In this document: positions 8,079 through 16,884 of the stretch, piece after piece
How positions within the stretch are numbered: position 1 is the stretch's first letter
Layout: each line of letters begins with the position of its first letter
NCBI RefSeq assembly: GCF_001463885.1
Contig: NZ_BBWQ01000022.1
Coordinates: forward strand, 145,437-209,436
DNA length: 64,000 nucleotides
DNA from: Aureimonas altamirensis
GTDB lineage: Bacteria > Pseudomonadota > Alphaproteobacteria > Rhizobiales > Rhizobiaceae
Direction of reading: 5' to 3'
The notes under the pieces: generated by a model
The model's input: the letters and a program-made list of their open reading frames with translations, nothing else
What the model was told of the DNA's origin: nothing
Databases searched by the model: none
Translations under genes and position numbers: made by a program

Positions 8079-9314
8079 ATGTCCATGAGGAAGCTTCTGT
8101 CGGCAGGGCTTGCCGCCATCGCGCTCCTGGCCGGCCCCGCCGCCGCACAGGAGCCGGTCAAATTCGGCCTGCTCCAGGATTTCACGGCGGTCTATACGTT
8201 CGTGACCGGAGAGTACAACCAGGGCCAGCGCGACTACCTGACCCTCGTCAACGAGGAGGGCGGCATCGACGGCACCACCTTCGAGGCCATCGTCCGCGAT
8301 ACGGGCAACCAGCCGCAGCGCGGCATCGAAGCCTACAACCGGGCGCGCGACGAAGGGGCGATCCTGTTCGACTTCCTGTCGACGCCGGTTTCCCGGGCCA
8401 TCGTCCCATCCGCGTTGCAGGACAAGGTGGTGATGATCACGCCGGTGCACGGGCGCGGCGATGCCTCTGACGGCGAGACCTTCCCCTACGTCTTCCCGGT
8501 CATGGCCACCTACTGGTCGCAGGCCGCGATCCTGGCGAAATGGATCGAGGACAATGGCGGCCTCGATGGCAAGAAGATCGCCCTCGTGCACATCGACTCG
8601 CCCTTCGGCCGCGAGCCGATACCCGTGCTCCAGGACCTTGCTGCGGACAAGAATTTCGAGCTTCGCACCTTCGCCTATGCAAGCCCCGGCAACGAGCAGA
8701 CGTCCACCTGGACGGAGGTGCGCCGCTACCGGCCCGACTACGCCATCATCTGGGGCGCCGGCGGCGGACAGGCCGTGTCGGTACGCGAGGCGGTTCGCAA
8801 CGGCATCCCGCCCGAAAACATCATGTCTGTCGTCTGGCTTGCCGAAACGGATGCCAACACCGTCGGAGCGGACACGATGGTGGGCGTCAAGCGCTTCGAG
8901 GCGGTCGCACCCGGCATGGATACGCCGATCCTGCAGCGCATCAAGGAAAAGGTCGTCGATACCGGCAAGGGTGCGGGCGATGCGTCCAAGGTCGGCTCGT
9001 CCTATTACAACCTTGGCGTGGCCACCATGGCGGTGGCGGTCGAGGCGGCGCGCCTGGCCCTGGCCGAAGGCGATGGGCCGCTGACGGGCGAGCGGCTGAA
9101 AGACGGGTTCCAGAAAATCTCCGGCTTCGATGCCGAAGGCCTGATGCCCCCGATCACCATCACCGCAAAGGACCATCAGGGCGGCGGCATGGGCCGCGTG
9201 TCCCAGTGGAACGGAACCGCCTTCGAGCCCGTGGGCGAATGGGGCAATGCCTATCCGGACATCGTCCAGAAGGAGATCGACGAAGGGGCGGCGGGCTTCC
9301 GCGAAGGGCGCTGA
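8079..9314 (+). CDS. LIV-type ABC transporter periplasmic substrate-binding protein
   Basis: A 411-residue protein. The ATG at 8079 was chosen for its GGGAGGA site at 8063-8069 and because it gives a clean signal peptide: a basic MSMRKLL start, a hydrophobic core and an AAAQ cleavage region at about residue 23. The mature part begins KFGLLQDFT, the usual first strand of Leu/Ile/Val-type (peripla_BP_6) receptors, and is of normal length. It captures the substrate for the LivHM-LivGF channel. The ligand is unknown; the CoA ligases in the operon suggest an organic or aromatic acid rather than an amino acid. Confidence 0.9.
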   Translation: MSMRKLLSAGLAAIALLAGPAAAQEPVKFGLLQDFTAVYTFVTGEYNQGQRDYLTLVNEEGGIDGTTFEAIVRDTGNQPQRGIEAYNRARDEGAILFDFLSTPVSRAIVPSALQDKVVMITPVHGRGDASDGETFPYVFPVMATYWSQAAILAKWIEDNGGLDGKKIALVHIDSPFGREPIPVLQDLAADKNFELRTFAYASPGNEQTSTWTEVRRYRPDYAIIWGAGGGQAVSVREAVRNGIPPENIMSVVWLAETDANTVGADTMVGVKRFEAVAPGMDTPILQRIKEKVVDTGKGAGDASKVGSSYYNLGVATMAVAVEAARLALAEGDGPLTGERLKDGFQKISGFDAEGLMPPITITAKDHQGGGMGRVSQWNGTAFEPVGEWGNAYPDIVQKEIDEGAAGFREGR

Positions 9315-9317
9315 ACG

Positions 9318-10109
<792 letters not shown>

Positions 10110-10119
10110 GGGTGGGCTG

Positions 10120-11346
10120 ATGTGGCGTTTCGACCCCGATCTGGAACGGCGCCGGCCGGAAATCCGGCAGGCGGAGCAGTTCCTGCATCTGCGCGCGCTG
10201 CTGTCGCGCGCCATGGCAGAGGCGCCGGGCTGGCAGCAACGGCTGGCCGGCATCGATCTGGACGGCATCGCCGCGCCGCCCGACCTTGCGCGCCTGCCCT
10301 TGCTGCGCAAGTCCGACCTGCCGGCGCTGCAACAGGCCGATCCGCCATTCGGCGGGCTCACCCTGTCGATGCCCGGACGTCTGGCCCGGCTGTATCTGTC
10401 GCCGGGCCCGATTGCCGATCCCGAAGGTTCCGGGCCCGATTGGTGGGGCGCGGCACGGGCCTTCCATGCGCTGGGGCTGACGCCCGGAGACATCGTCCAC
10501 AACGCGTTCTCGTACCATCTGACACCCGCCGGCACACTGTTCGAAAGCGGCGCCCATGCCCTGGGCTGCGCCGTCATACCGGCAGGCACCGGCGGCACCG
10601 AAGGTCAGCTGGACGCCATGATGCGCTTTCGCCCGACGGCCTATTGCGGCACGCCGGACTTTTTGAAAATCCTGATCGACAAGGCCGCGGAAACGGCAAG
10701 GGACATCGGCTTCCTGACGCGGGCCCTGGTGTCCGGCGCGGCTTTGCCGCCATCGCTGCGCGCCACGCTGGAAGGCCATGGGCTGACGGTGCGCCAGGCA
10801 TTCGGCACGGCGGACCTTGGCATCGTGGCGTATGAGACGGGTGCGCCCGAACACGGCATGGTCGTCGGCGAGGAGGTGATCGTCGAGATCGTCGCGCCCG
10901 GCACCGGAGAGCCGTTGCCGGACGGAGAGGTGGGCGAGCTGGTGGTTACGCGGCTGAATGCCGACTATCCGTTGTTTCGCTTCGCCACCGGCGACCTGTC
11001 CGCCTTCATGACGGAGCCGGTGCCGGACGGCCGGACCAACCGGCGCATCCGTGGCTGGATGGGGCGTGCCGACCAGGCGACCAAGGTGCGCGGCATGTTC
11101 GTGCGGCCGGAGCAGATCGCCGAGATCGGCCGGCGACACCCCGGCCTGAAGCGGCTGCGCCTGGTGGTGACCCGGACCGACGAGCGGGACGACATGCGGC
11201 TGCTTGCCGAAAGCGCGGATGCCGGCATCGACGCCGCCTTGCGCGAAACGCTGGCCGATGTGACGAAGCTTAAAGGTGCCGTCACCATCGTTGCGCCCGG
11301 CACGCTGCCGCAGGACGGCAAGGTGATCTCCGACGAACGTGGATAA
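10120..11346 (+). CDS. PaaK-like phenylacetate-CoA ligase family protein with altered AMP-binding loop
   Basis: A 408-residue protein of the phenylacetate-CoA ligase-like branch: HALGLTPGDIVHNAFSYHL, CGTPDFLKIL, FGTADLGIVAYE and the C-terminal GWMGRADQATKVRGMFV and DGKVISDER segments fit PaaK. The ATG at 10120 is preferred because an upstream extension would overlap livF. The canonical SSGTTGKPT loop is replaced by SPGPIADPE at about residues 94-102, a variant that changes the nucleotide phosphate contact. It closes the importer operon, so it probably processes the same substrate as the first ligase or a downstream acid; its exact activity is uncertain. Confidence 0.8.
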   Translation: MWRFDPDLERRRPEIRQAEQFLHLRALLSRAMAEAPGWQQRLAGIDLDGIAAPPDLARLPLLRKSDLPALQQADPPFGGLTLSMPGRLARLYLSPGPIADPEGSGPDWWGAARAFHALGLTPGDIVHNAFSYHLTPAGTLFESGAHALGCAVIPAGTGGTEGQLDAMMRFRPTAYCGTPDFLKILIDKAAETARDIGFLTRALVSGAALPPSLRATLEGHGLTVRQAFGTADLGIVAYETGAPEHGMVVGEEVIVEIVAPGTGEPLPDGEVGELVVTRLNADYPLFRFATGDLSAFMTEPVPDGRTNRRIRGWMGRADQATKVRGMFVRPEQIAEIGRRHPGLKRLRLVVTRTDERDDMRLLAESADAGIDAALRETLADVTKLKGAVTIVAPGTLPQDGKVISDERG

Positions 11347-11411
11347 GACCGCAAGAACCGGGATGCGGGATGGAGGCCGGCCCGGCATTCTCATGGCAGT
11401 CGAACGTTGAA

Positions 11412-11427
11412 GGGGCTATCCTGCCCC
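11412..11427 (+). other. Stem-loop in the ada leader
   Basis: GGGGC and GCCCC pair around TATCCT, ending 3 bp before the AAGGAG site of ada. It could terminate transcription from the upstream ligase operon, or reduce ada translation, but there is no T-run. No E. coli-type Ada box was seen nearby. Confidence 0.35.
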
Positions 11428-11441
11428 GCAAGGAGACCGCC

Positions 11442-12500
11442 ATGTTGTCACGCGACGACGATCCATTCTGGCAGGCCGTGACGATGCGGGACGCAGGTTT
11501 CGACGGGCGCTTCGTCTATGCCGTCCGCACGACCGGCGTCTATTGCCGCCCGTCCTGCGCCTCGCGCCCGAAGCGGCGCGAGAATGTATCCTTCCACCCG
11601 GACGCGGTGGCCGCCGAGGCGGCCGGTTTCCGGGCCTGCCTTCGCTGCCGCCCCGATGAAGCCCGGCCGGACGCCGCCCTGGACGAGATGGTCGCCGCGG
11701 CCTGCCAGCATATCGAGGCCGCGGAGACCGAGCCGACCCTGGCGCAATTGTCCACGGCGGCCGGCTACAGCCCCTACCATTTCCAACGCCTGTTCAAGGA
11801 GCGTATCGGGCTGACGCCGAAGCAATACGCCAAGGCGCGCCGCAAGCTGCGGCTGCGCGACGGGCTTGCCGGCGCCGCATCGGTGACGGATGCCATCTAC
11901 GCGGCCGGCTATGGCGCCAGCTCACGCGCCTATGATGACGGCGATGCGCTGGGCATGACGCCGCAAAGCTTCCGTCAGGGCGCCAAGGGCGAGCGCATCG
12001 TCCATGCCATGGTAGCCTCCGGCCTGGGCCCGCTGCTGGTGGCGGCGACGGCGCGCGGCATCTGCATGATCGAGTTCGGAGAAGAGCCCCTGATGCTCCA
12101 GCGGCTTGCCGCGCGCTTTCCTGGCGCCGAACTGGCCCCCGCAGACGCGGCCTTCGCCGATCTCGTCACGCGTGTCGTTGCCCTTGTGGACGCGCCGGGC
12201 ACGACAAATGAGGCCCTGCCCCTGGATATCAGGGGCACGGCCTTCCAGGAACGGGTCTGGCAGGCCCTGATGCGGATTCCGGCGGGCGAGACGGTCAGCT
12301 ATTCCGGGCTCGCAGAGCGGATCGGCCGCCCCGGAGCGGCACGGGCCGTCGCGCGCGCCTGTGCCGGCAACGGCATCGCGGTGGCGATACCCTGCCACCG
12401 TGTGGTCCGTGGCAATGGCGACATCTCCGGCTATCGCTGGGGGGTCGAGCGCAAGCGCGCTCTCCTTGACGCGGAAAGTCTCGCCTTGAAGCAACGATAG
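11442..12500 (+). CDS. ada: Bifunctional DNA alkylation repair protein and transcriptional regulator Ada
   Basis: A 352-residue protein. The ATG at 11442 follows AAGGAG at 11430-11435. Residues 1-75 form the Ada zinc domain with C35, C39, C66 and C69, matching the four zinc cysteines of E. coli Ada including the methyl-phosphotriester acceptor. An AraC-type helix-turn-helix follows (TLAQLSTAAGYSPYHFQRLF, residues about 95-150). The C-terminal half is an O6-methylguanine methyltransferase domain with the acceptor motif PCHRV, C318. It removes methyl groups and, once methylated, should activate its own adaptive response. It stands alone between operons. Confidence 0.95.
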   Translation: MLSRDDDPFWQAVTMRDAGFDGRFVYAVRTTGVYCRPSCASRPKRRENVSFHPDAVAAEAAGFRACLRCRPDEARPDAALDEMVAAACQHIEAAETEPTLAQLSTAAGYSPYHFQRLFKERIGLTPKQYAKARRKLRLRDGLAGAASVTDAIYAAGYGASSRAYDDGDALGMTPQSFRQGAKGERIVHAMVASGLGPLLVAATARGICMIEFGEEPLMLQRLAARFPGAELAPADAAFADLVTRVVALVDAPGTTNEALPLDIRGTAFQERVWQALMRIPAGETVSYSGLAERIGRPGAARAVARACAGNGIAVAIPCHRVVRGNGDISGYRWGVERKRALLDAESLALKQR

Positions 12501-12517
12501 CGCACCCTGCTGCGCTA

Positions 12518-15500
12518 TCACCCTGCGGCGTGCCGCTCGTCCGGCGCCTTCGGCAGACGTTTCGAGACACGGCGCGCCAGGCCATCCAGGAAAGTCAGGA
12601 TGACCGGCACGAAGATGAGCGTCAGCACCGTGGACGAGATCAGCCCGCCGATCACCGCATGGGCCATCGGCGCACGCTGCTCTCCGCCTTCGCCGAGGCC
12701 CAGCGCCAGCGGCAACATGCCGAAGATCATCGCCAGCGTCGTCATGACGATGGGGCGCAGACGAACCGCGCCCGCTTCCGCAAGGCTGTCGCGCAGCGAC
12801 AAGCCGCGTGCCCGCCCCTGGTTGGAGTAATCCACCAGCAGGATCGCGTTCTTGGTCACAAGGCCCATCAGCATGATGAAGCCGATGATCGAGAAGATGT
12901 TGAGCGTCGAGCCCGTGACCAGCAGTCCGACCAGCACGCCGATAAGCGACAGCGGCAGCGTCATCATGATGGCGAGCGGCTGGATGAAGGAGCCGAACTG
13001 GGAAGCCAGGATCAGGTAGATGAAGATCACCGCCAGCGACAGCGCCTCCACCGCATAGCCCATGCTTTCGGCCATGTCCTCCGCCTCGCCGCCGAAGACG
13101 ATGCGATATCCGGCCGGCACGTCCACGGACGCGATCTCGCGCGTCAGATCGGCGGTGACGTCGCCCAGCGCCCTGCCCTGCACGTTGGACGAGATGCGGA
13201 TCTCCCGCGAGAGGTCCTTGCGAGTGACCGATTCCGGCGCGACGCTTTCGATGACATCGGCGACCTGCGACAGGAGAACGGTCGTCGGCCGGCCATCGTC
13301 GCCGGTGCGCCCGGTTGTCAGCGACAGGTTGCGCAACTGGTCGGCAACCGCCCGGCCTTCGCGCGGCAGGCGCACCACGACGTCGTAGCTTTCGCCGTCC
13401 GGCGCGTTCCAGACCGATATGGCGTCGCCCGCGATCAGCGGCCGCAGCGTATCACCCACGGCGTCGATGGAGACGCCAAGATCGCTGGCCGCCTCGCGCC
13501 GCACCCGGATGGCATAGGTTGGCCTTTCGTTGTCGATGGAGGATTCCACCTCCACCGCGCCCGGTATCGCCTCCAGCCGCGTCTTGATCTCGTCGGAAAT
13601 GCGCCGGAGCTCTTCCGGCCCGTCGCCCAGAACGGAAACCTGAAGCGGTTTGGAAGCGGCGCCGCCGCCCCCGTCGCCCATCGAACTCTGGTTCACCGAA
13701 ACCTCCAGGCCCGCAACGGAGGACAGGCGGGCGCGGATGGGTTCCGCTATGGCGCTGGTGGAGATGGATCGCTCGCGCGCCGGCACCAGTTGCACCGCCA
13801 CGTTGGCGGCGTTGACGCCGCGCGCACCGCCCGCGTTGATGGTGGAATAGAAGCTCTGCACCTCGGGGAACTCGCGCAGCGCGGCCTCCACCTGCCGCAC
13901 CTTGACGCCCATATAGTCCAGCGAAGCACCCTGCGGGCCCTCCACATAGACCGAGAATTCACCATTGTCGCTCGGCGGCAGGAACTCGCCGCCGATCCGC
14001 GGCACCAGCATGAGGCTGCCGACGAAGATGGCGAATGCGGTAAACACCGTCAGATAGCGGTGGCGGAAACTCCAGTGGATGACCGACTTGTAGCGCACCG
14101 CCAGTCTTTCGAAGGCACGGTCGAAACGCGCCACCAGGCGGCCCAGCAGGCCGCGCTTCGCATTGGGCGCCGTCGCCGGATCGTACCAGACGCTCGACAG
14201 CATCGGATCGAGCGTGAAGGCGACGAACAGCGAGATGAGGACCGCAACCGAGACGGTGACGCCGAACTGCAGGAAGAAGCGGCCGATGATGCCGCCCATG
14301 AAGGCGACGGGAAGGAACACGGCGACGATGCACAGCGTCGTCGCTATGACGGCAAGGCCGATCTCGTTGGTGCCGTCCAGCGCCGCCTGCTTGTGGCTCT
14401 TGCCCATGTTCAGGTGCCGGGTGATATTTTCCCGCACCACGATGGCGTCGTCGATCAGGATGCCGATGGACAGCGAAAGGGCCATCAACGTCATCGTATT
14501 GAGCGTGAAACCCAGGAAATACATGACGGCGAACGTGCCGATGACGGAGATCGGCAGCGTCAGGCCGGTGATGACGGTGGATCGCCAGGAATTCAGGAAC
14601 AGGAAGACGATCAGCACCGTCAGCACGCCGCCCTCGATGAGGGTGCGCTGCACCTCCGCCGCCTGCAGCGCGATGGGCCGCGAATTGTCGCGGCTGACCG
14701 TCAGCGTCAGGCCCTCGGGCGAAAGCTCACGCGCCAGGACGTCGACTTCGGCGCGAAGGGCCTTGGCCACGGCCACCGTGTTGGCCCCCTGCACCTTCAC
14801 CACATCCACACCCAGCGCCCGGACGCCGTTGTAGCTGGCGGCGCTGGTCAGCTCTGCGCCACCGTCCACCACCTCGGCCACATCGGACAGATAGATCGGG
14901 TAGCCATTGTCCTGCGCAACGATGATCTGCGGAAAATCGCCGACATCGGCAAGCCGGCCCTCTACCGTCACGATGCGCTGCCCGATCCCCGAGATCAGCG
15001 TGCCGGCGGCCCGGTCCTGGTTTTCGCGGCGTATCGCCGTCATGACGGTCGATACGGAGATGCCGTAGGCCTCCAGCCGCTCGGGGTCCATCAGAACGAG
15101 AACCTGGCGCGGGCTGCCGCCGACGATGGTCACCTGCCCGACGCCGGGCAGCACGCTGAGGCGGTTGACGATCACCTTGTCGGCCAGCGTCGTCATTTCC
15201 GGCAGGCTGCGGCTGTCCGAGAAGACCGCGACCGACAGGATCGGCTGGTCGTCGGGGTTGAAGCGCGTTACCTGCGGGGTATCGACCTCGTCCGGGAAGA
15301 CGGCGTCCAGCCGTGCCACCCGGTCGCGCACCTCCTGCGCCGCCGCGCGCGAGTCGACATCGAGGTCGAACTGGATGACGACGACGGAGCGCCCCTCGTA
15401 GCTGTCGGAGGTGATCGTATCGATACCGCCGATCGTGTTGACTTCGGTCTCGATGCGGCGGGTGACCTCGCTTTCCACCGTTTCGGGCGAGGCGCCCTCA

Positions 15501-15652
15501 TAGGCGGTCACCACCACCACGACCGGCAGGTCGACCTCCGGGAAGAGGTCGACCCCGAGCCGGTTGAACGAGAACAGGCCGACCACCAGGATGGCCAGCA
15601 TCATCATGGTTGCGAAGACGGGATGGCCGACGCTGACGCGGGTCAGGAACAT
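12518..15652 (-). CDS. RND-family efflux transporter (HAE1-like inner-membrane pump)
   Basis: A 1044-residue inner-membrane pump with twelve membrane helices in two halves and large periplasmic loops, normal for AcrB-type transporters. The proton-relay residues are intact: a DD pair in [13 protein letters not shown] (TM4) and Lys in [14 protein letters not shown] (TM10). It starts 6 bp after the stop of the adaptor gene, so the two form an operon. No outer-membrane channel gene is next to it, so it must borrow a TolC-like protein. Substrates cannot be predicted; drugs, bile-like detergents or metabolites are all possible. Confidence 0.93.
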   Translation of the reverse strand: MFLTRVSVGHPVFATMMMLAILVVGLFSFNRLGVDLFPEVDLPVVVVVTAYEGASPETVESEVTRRIETEVNTIGGIDTITSDSYEGRSVVVIQFDLDVDSRAAAQEVRDRVARLDAVFPDEVDTPQVTRFNPDDQPILSVAVFSDSRSLPEMTTLADKVIVNRLSVLPGVGQVTIVGGSPRQVLVLMDPERLEAYGISVSTVMTAIRRENQDRAAGTLISGIGQRIVTVEGRLADVGDFPQIIVAQDNGYPIYLSDVAEVVDGGAELTSAASYNGVRALGVDVVKVQGANTVAVAKALRAEVDVLARELSPEGLTLTVSRDNSRPIALQAAEVQRTLIEGGVLTVLIVFLFLNSWRSTVITGLTLPISVIGTFAVMYFLGFTLNTMTLMALSLSIGILIDDAIVVRENITRHLNMGKSHKQAALDGTNEIGLAVIATTLCIVAVFLPVAFMGGIIGRFFLQFGVTVSVAVLISLFVAFTLDPMLSSVWYDPATAPNAKRGLLGRLVARFDRAFERLAVRYKSVIHWSFRHRYLTVFTAFAIFVGSLMLVPRIGGEFLPPSDNGEFSVYVEGPQGASLDYMGVKVRQVEAALREFPEVQSFYSTINAGGARGVNAANVAVQLVPARERSISTSAIAEPIRARLSSVAGLEVSVNQSSMGDGGGGAASKPLQVSVLGDGPEELRRISDEIKTRLEAIPGAVEVESSIDNERPTYAIRVRREAASDLGVSIDAVGDTLRPLIAGDAISVWNAPDGESYDVVVRLPREGRAVADQLRNLSLTTGRTGDDGRPTTVLLSQVADVIESVAPESVTRKDLSREIRISSNVQGRALGDVTADLTREIASVDVPAGYRIVFGGEAEDMAESMGYAVEALSLAVIFIYLILASQFGSFIQPLAIMMTLPLSLIGVLVGLLVTGSTLNIFSIIGFIMLMGLVTKNAILLVDYSNQGRARGLSLRDSLAEAGAVRLRPIVMTTLAMIFGMLPLALGLGEGGEQRAPMAHAVIGGLISSTVLTLIFVPVILTFLDGLARRVSKRLPKAPDERHAAG

Positions 15653-15658
15653 GCGGTG

Positions 15659-16777
15659 TCAGGCCCCGATTTCGATGGCGGTGTCGGCCTTCAGCGCCGG
15701 CAACGGCGCGACCACCACCGTATCGCCGGGCGTCAGGCCCTCCGTGAAGGCCAGAAGACCCTGCCGGGGCGGCACGGGATCCACCGTCACGGCCTGCCGC
15801 ACCAGCCTGCCATCGACGGCCTTCAGCACGAACTCGCCGGCTTCGTCGCGCCGCAGCGCGGTATCCGGCAGGGCGATGACATTGCTGCGGCTGCCCGTGT
15901 CGAGGGTGCCCGTGGCGAACATGCCGCCCCGCAGAAGCCCATCCTCGTTCGGTAGTTCCAGATAGACGCGCACCGTGCGCGAGCCTTCCGCGGCGGTCGG
16001 CGCGATGCGCACGACGCGCGCATCGAAGGTGCGGGCGGGAAGGCCGTTGATGGACAGGCGGGCGATCTGCCCGGGACGCACTTCGGCGACACTGCCCGCC
16101 GGCACGCCGGCTTCCACTTCGATGATATCGAGGTCGACCATGGAAAGAAGCTCGGTATTGATGGCCACGGTCTGCCCCGGCTCGATCCGGCGCTCGGAAA
16201 TGACGCCGGCAAAGGGCGCGCGCACCGTGCCGTCCGACAGGTTGCGCTCCGCATCCGCCACTTCCGCGTCGAGCCCGCGTAGCTGGGCCTCCAGATTGGC
16301 CACGTTGGCCTCTGCCTCCAGACGCGCCGCCTCCGACGAAATGCCGCTCAGCCCAAGCCGGGCGCTGCGCGCCAGAACCGCCTGCGCCTGCCGAAGCTGC
16401 GCCTGCATCGCATCGCGCGAGGCACGGCGCGCCGCCAGCGTGCTCTCCAATGGAACGAAGTCGAATTGCAGCAACACGTCGTCCTGCTCCACCGACTGCC
16501 CGATCTTCACCGCGACATCCTCGATCGTGCCGGACACCTGCGCCGCGATGATGGTGCGGCGGGCCGGACGGAGCGTGCCGGTGATCCGCAGATCGGCAGC
16601 GATGGTCTGGCTTTCCACCCGCGCCACCTCGACCGGCGAAAGCTCCAATGGACGCTCGGCCGCCTCCGTGGCCGTCCCGCCCGCGGCGGGTTCCTGCCCG
16701 TCGATGACGACATAGGCAGCGCCCGCCACGAGGGCGCAGACGACGAGGCTGATAAGGAACTTGCGCGAACGGGCCAT
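15659..16777 (-). CDS. RND efflux periplasmic adaptor (membrane fusion protein)
   Basis: A 372-residue adaptor. It has one N-terminal membrane anchor after MARSRK, then the split lipoyl/hairpin organisation: TIIAAQVSGTIEDVAV (first lipoyl half), an alpha-helical hairpin from about residue 110, and NLSDGTVRAPFAGVI (second half), then beta-barrel. There is no lipobox, so it is held by the uncleaved anchor. It would link the pump to a TolC-like channel. A 19-bp palindrome lies 32 bp upstream of its start and may be the operator for the operon. Confidence 0.92.
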   Translation of the reverse strand: MARSRKFLISLVVCALVAGAAYVVIDGQEPAAGGTATEAAERPLELSPVEVARVESQTIAADLRITGTLRPARRTIIAAQVSGTIEDVAVKIGQSVEQDDVLLQFDFVPLESTLAARRASRDAMQAQLRQAQAVLARSARLGLSGISSEAARLEAEANVANLEAQLRGLDAEVADAERNLSDGTVRAPFAGVISERRIEPGQTVAINTELLSMVDLDIIEVEAGVPAGSVAEVRPGQIARLSINGLPARTFDARVVRIAPTAAEGSRTVRVYLELPNEDGLLRGGMFATGTLDTGSRSNVIALPDTALRRDEAGEFVLKAVDGRLVRQAVTVDPVPPRQGLLAFTEGLTPGDTVVVAPLPALKADTAIEIGA

Positions 16778-16808
16778 TGGAACGGTGCCGGATAAGGGAT
16801 TCGGAATG

Positions 16809-16827
16809 CGCGGGACAATGTCCTGCG
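16809..16827 (-). promoter_or_regulatory. Palindrome upstream of the RND adaptor gene (candidate operator)
   Basis: CGCGGGACA-A-TGTCCTGCG pairs over nine positions on each side with a single G-T pair. On the minus strand it contains TTGTCC, which could serve as a -35 element, so a bound repressor would block the promoter of the pump operon. No T-run follows, which argues against a terminator for the upstream acetyltransferase gene. No regulator gene is adjacent. Confidence 0.45.
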
Positions 16828-16884
16828 ATGATGGTCGATTGAGGGCCGACGCCCATAGGCGGATTCAATTGCCGCCGCAACCGA

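Noticed and set aside
12530..15955. 1141-residue open frame antisense to the RND pump
   Set aside because: It is rich in His, Arg, Asp and Gln without any recognisable domain, the typical composition of the reverse strand of a GC-rich gene. The opposite strand carries a full RND pump with intact motifs.
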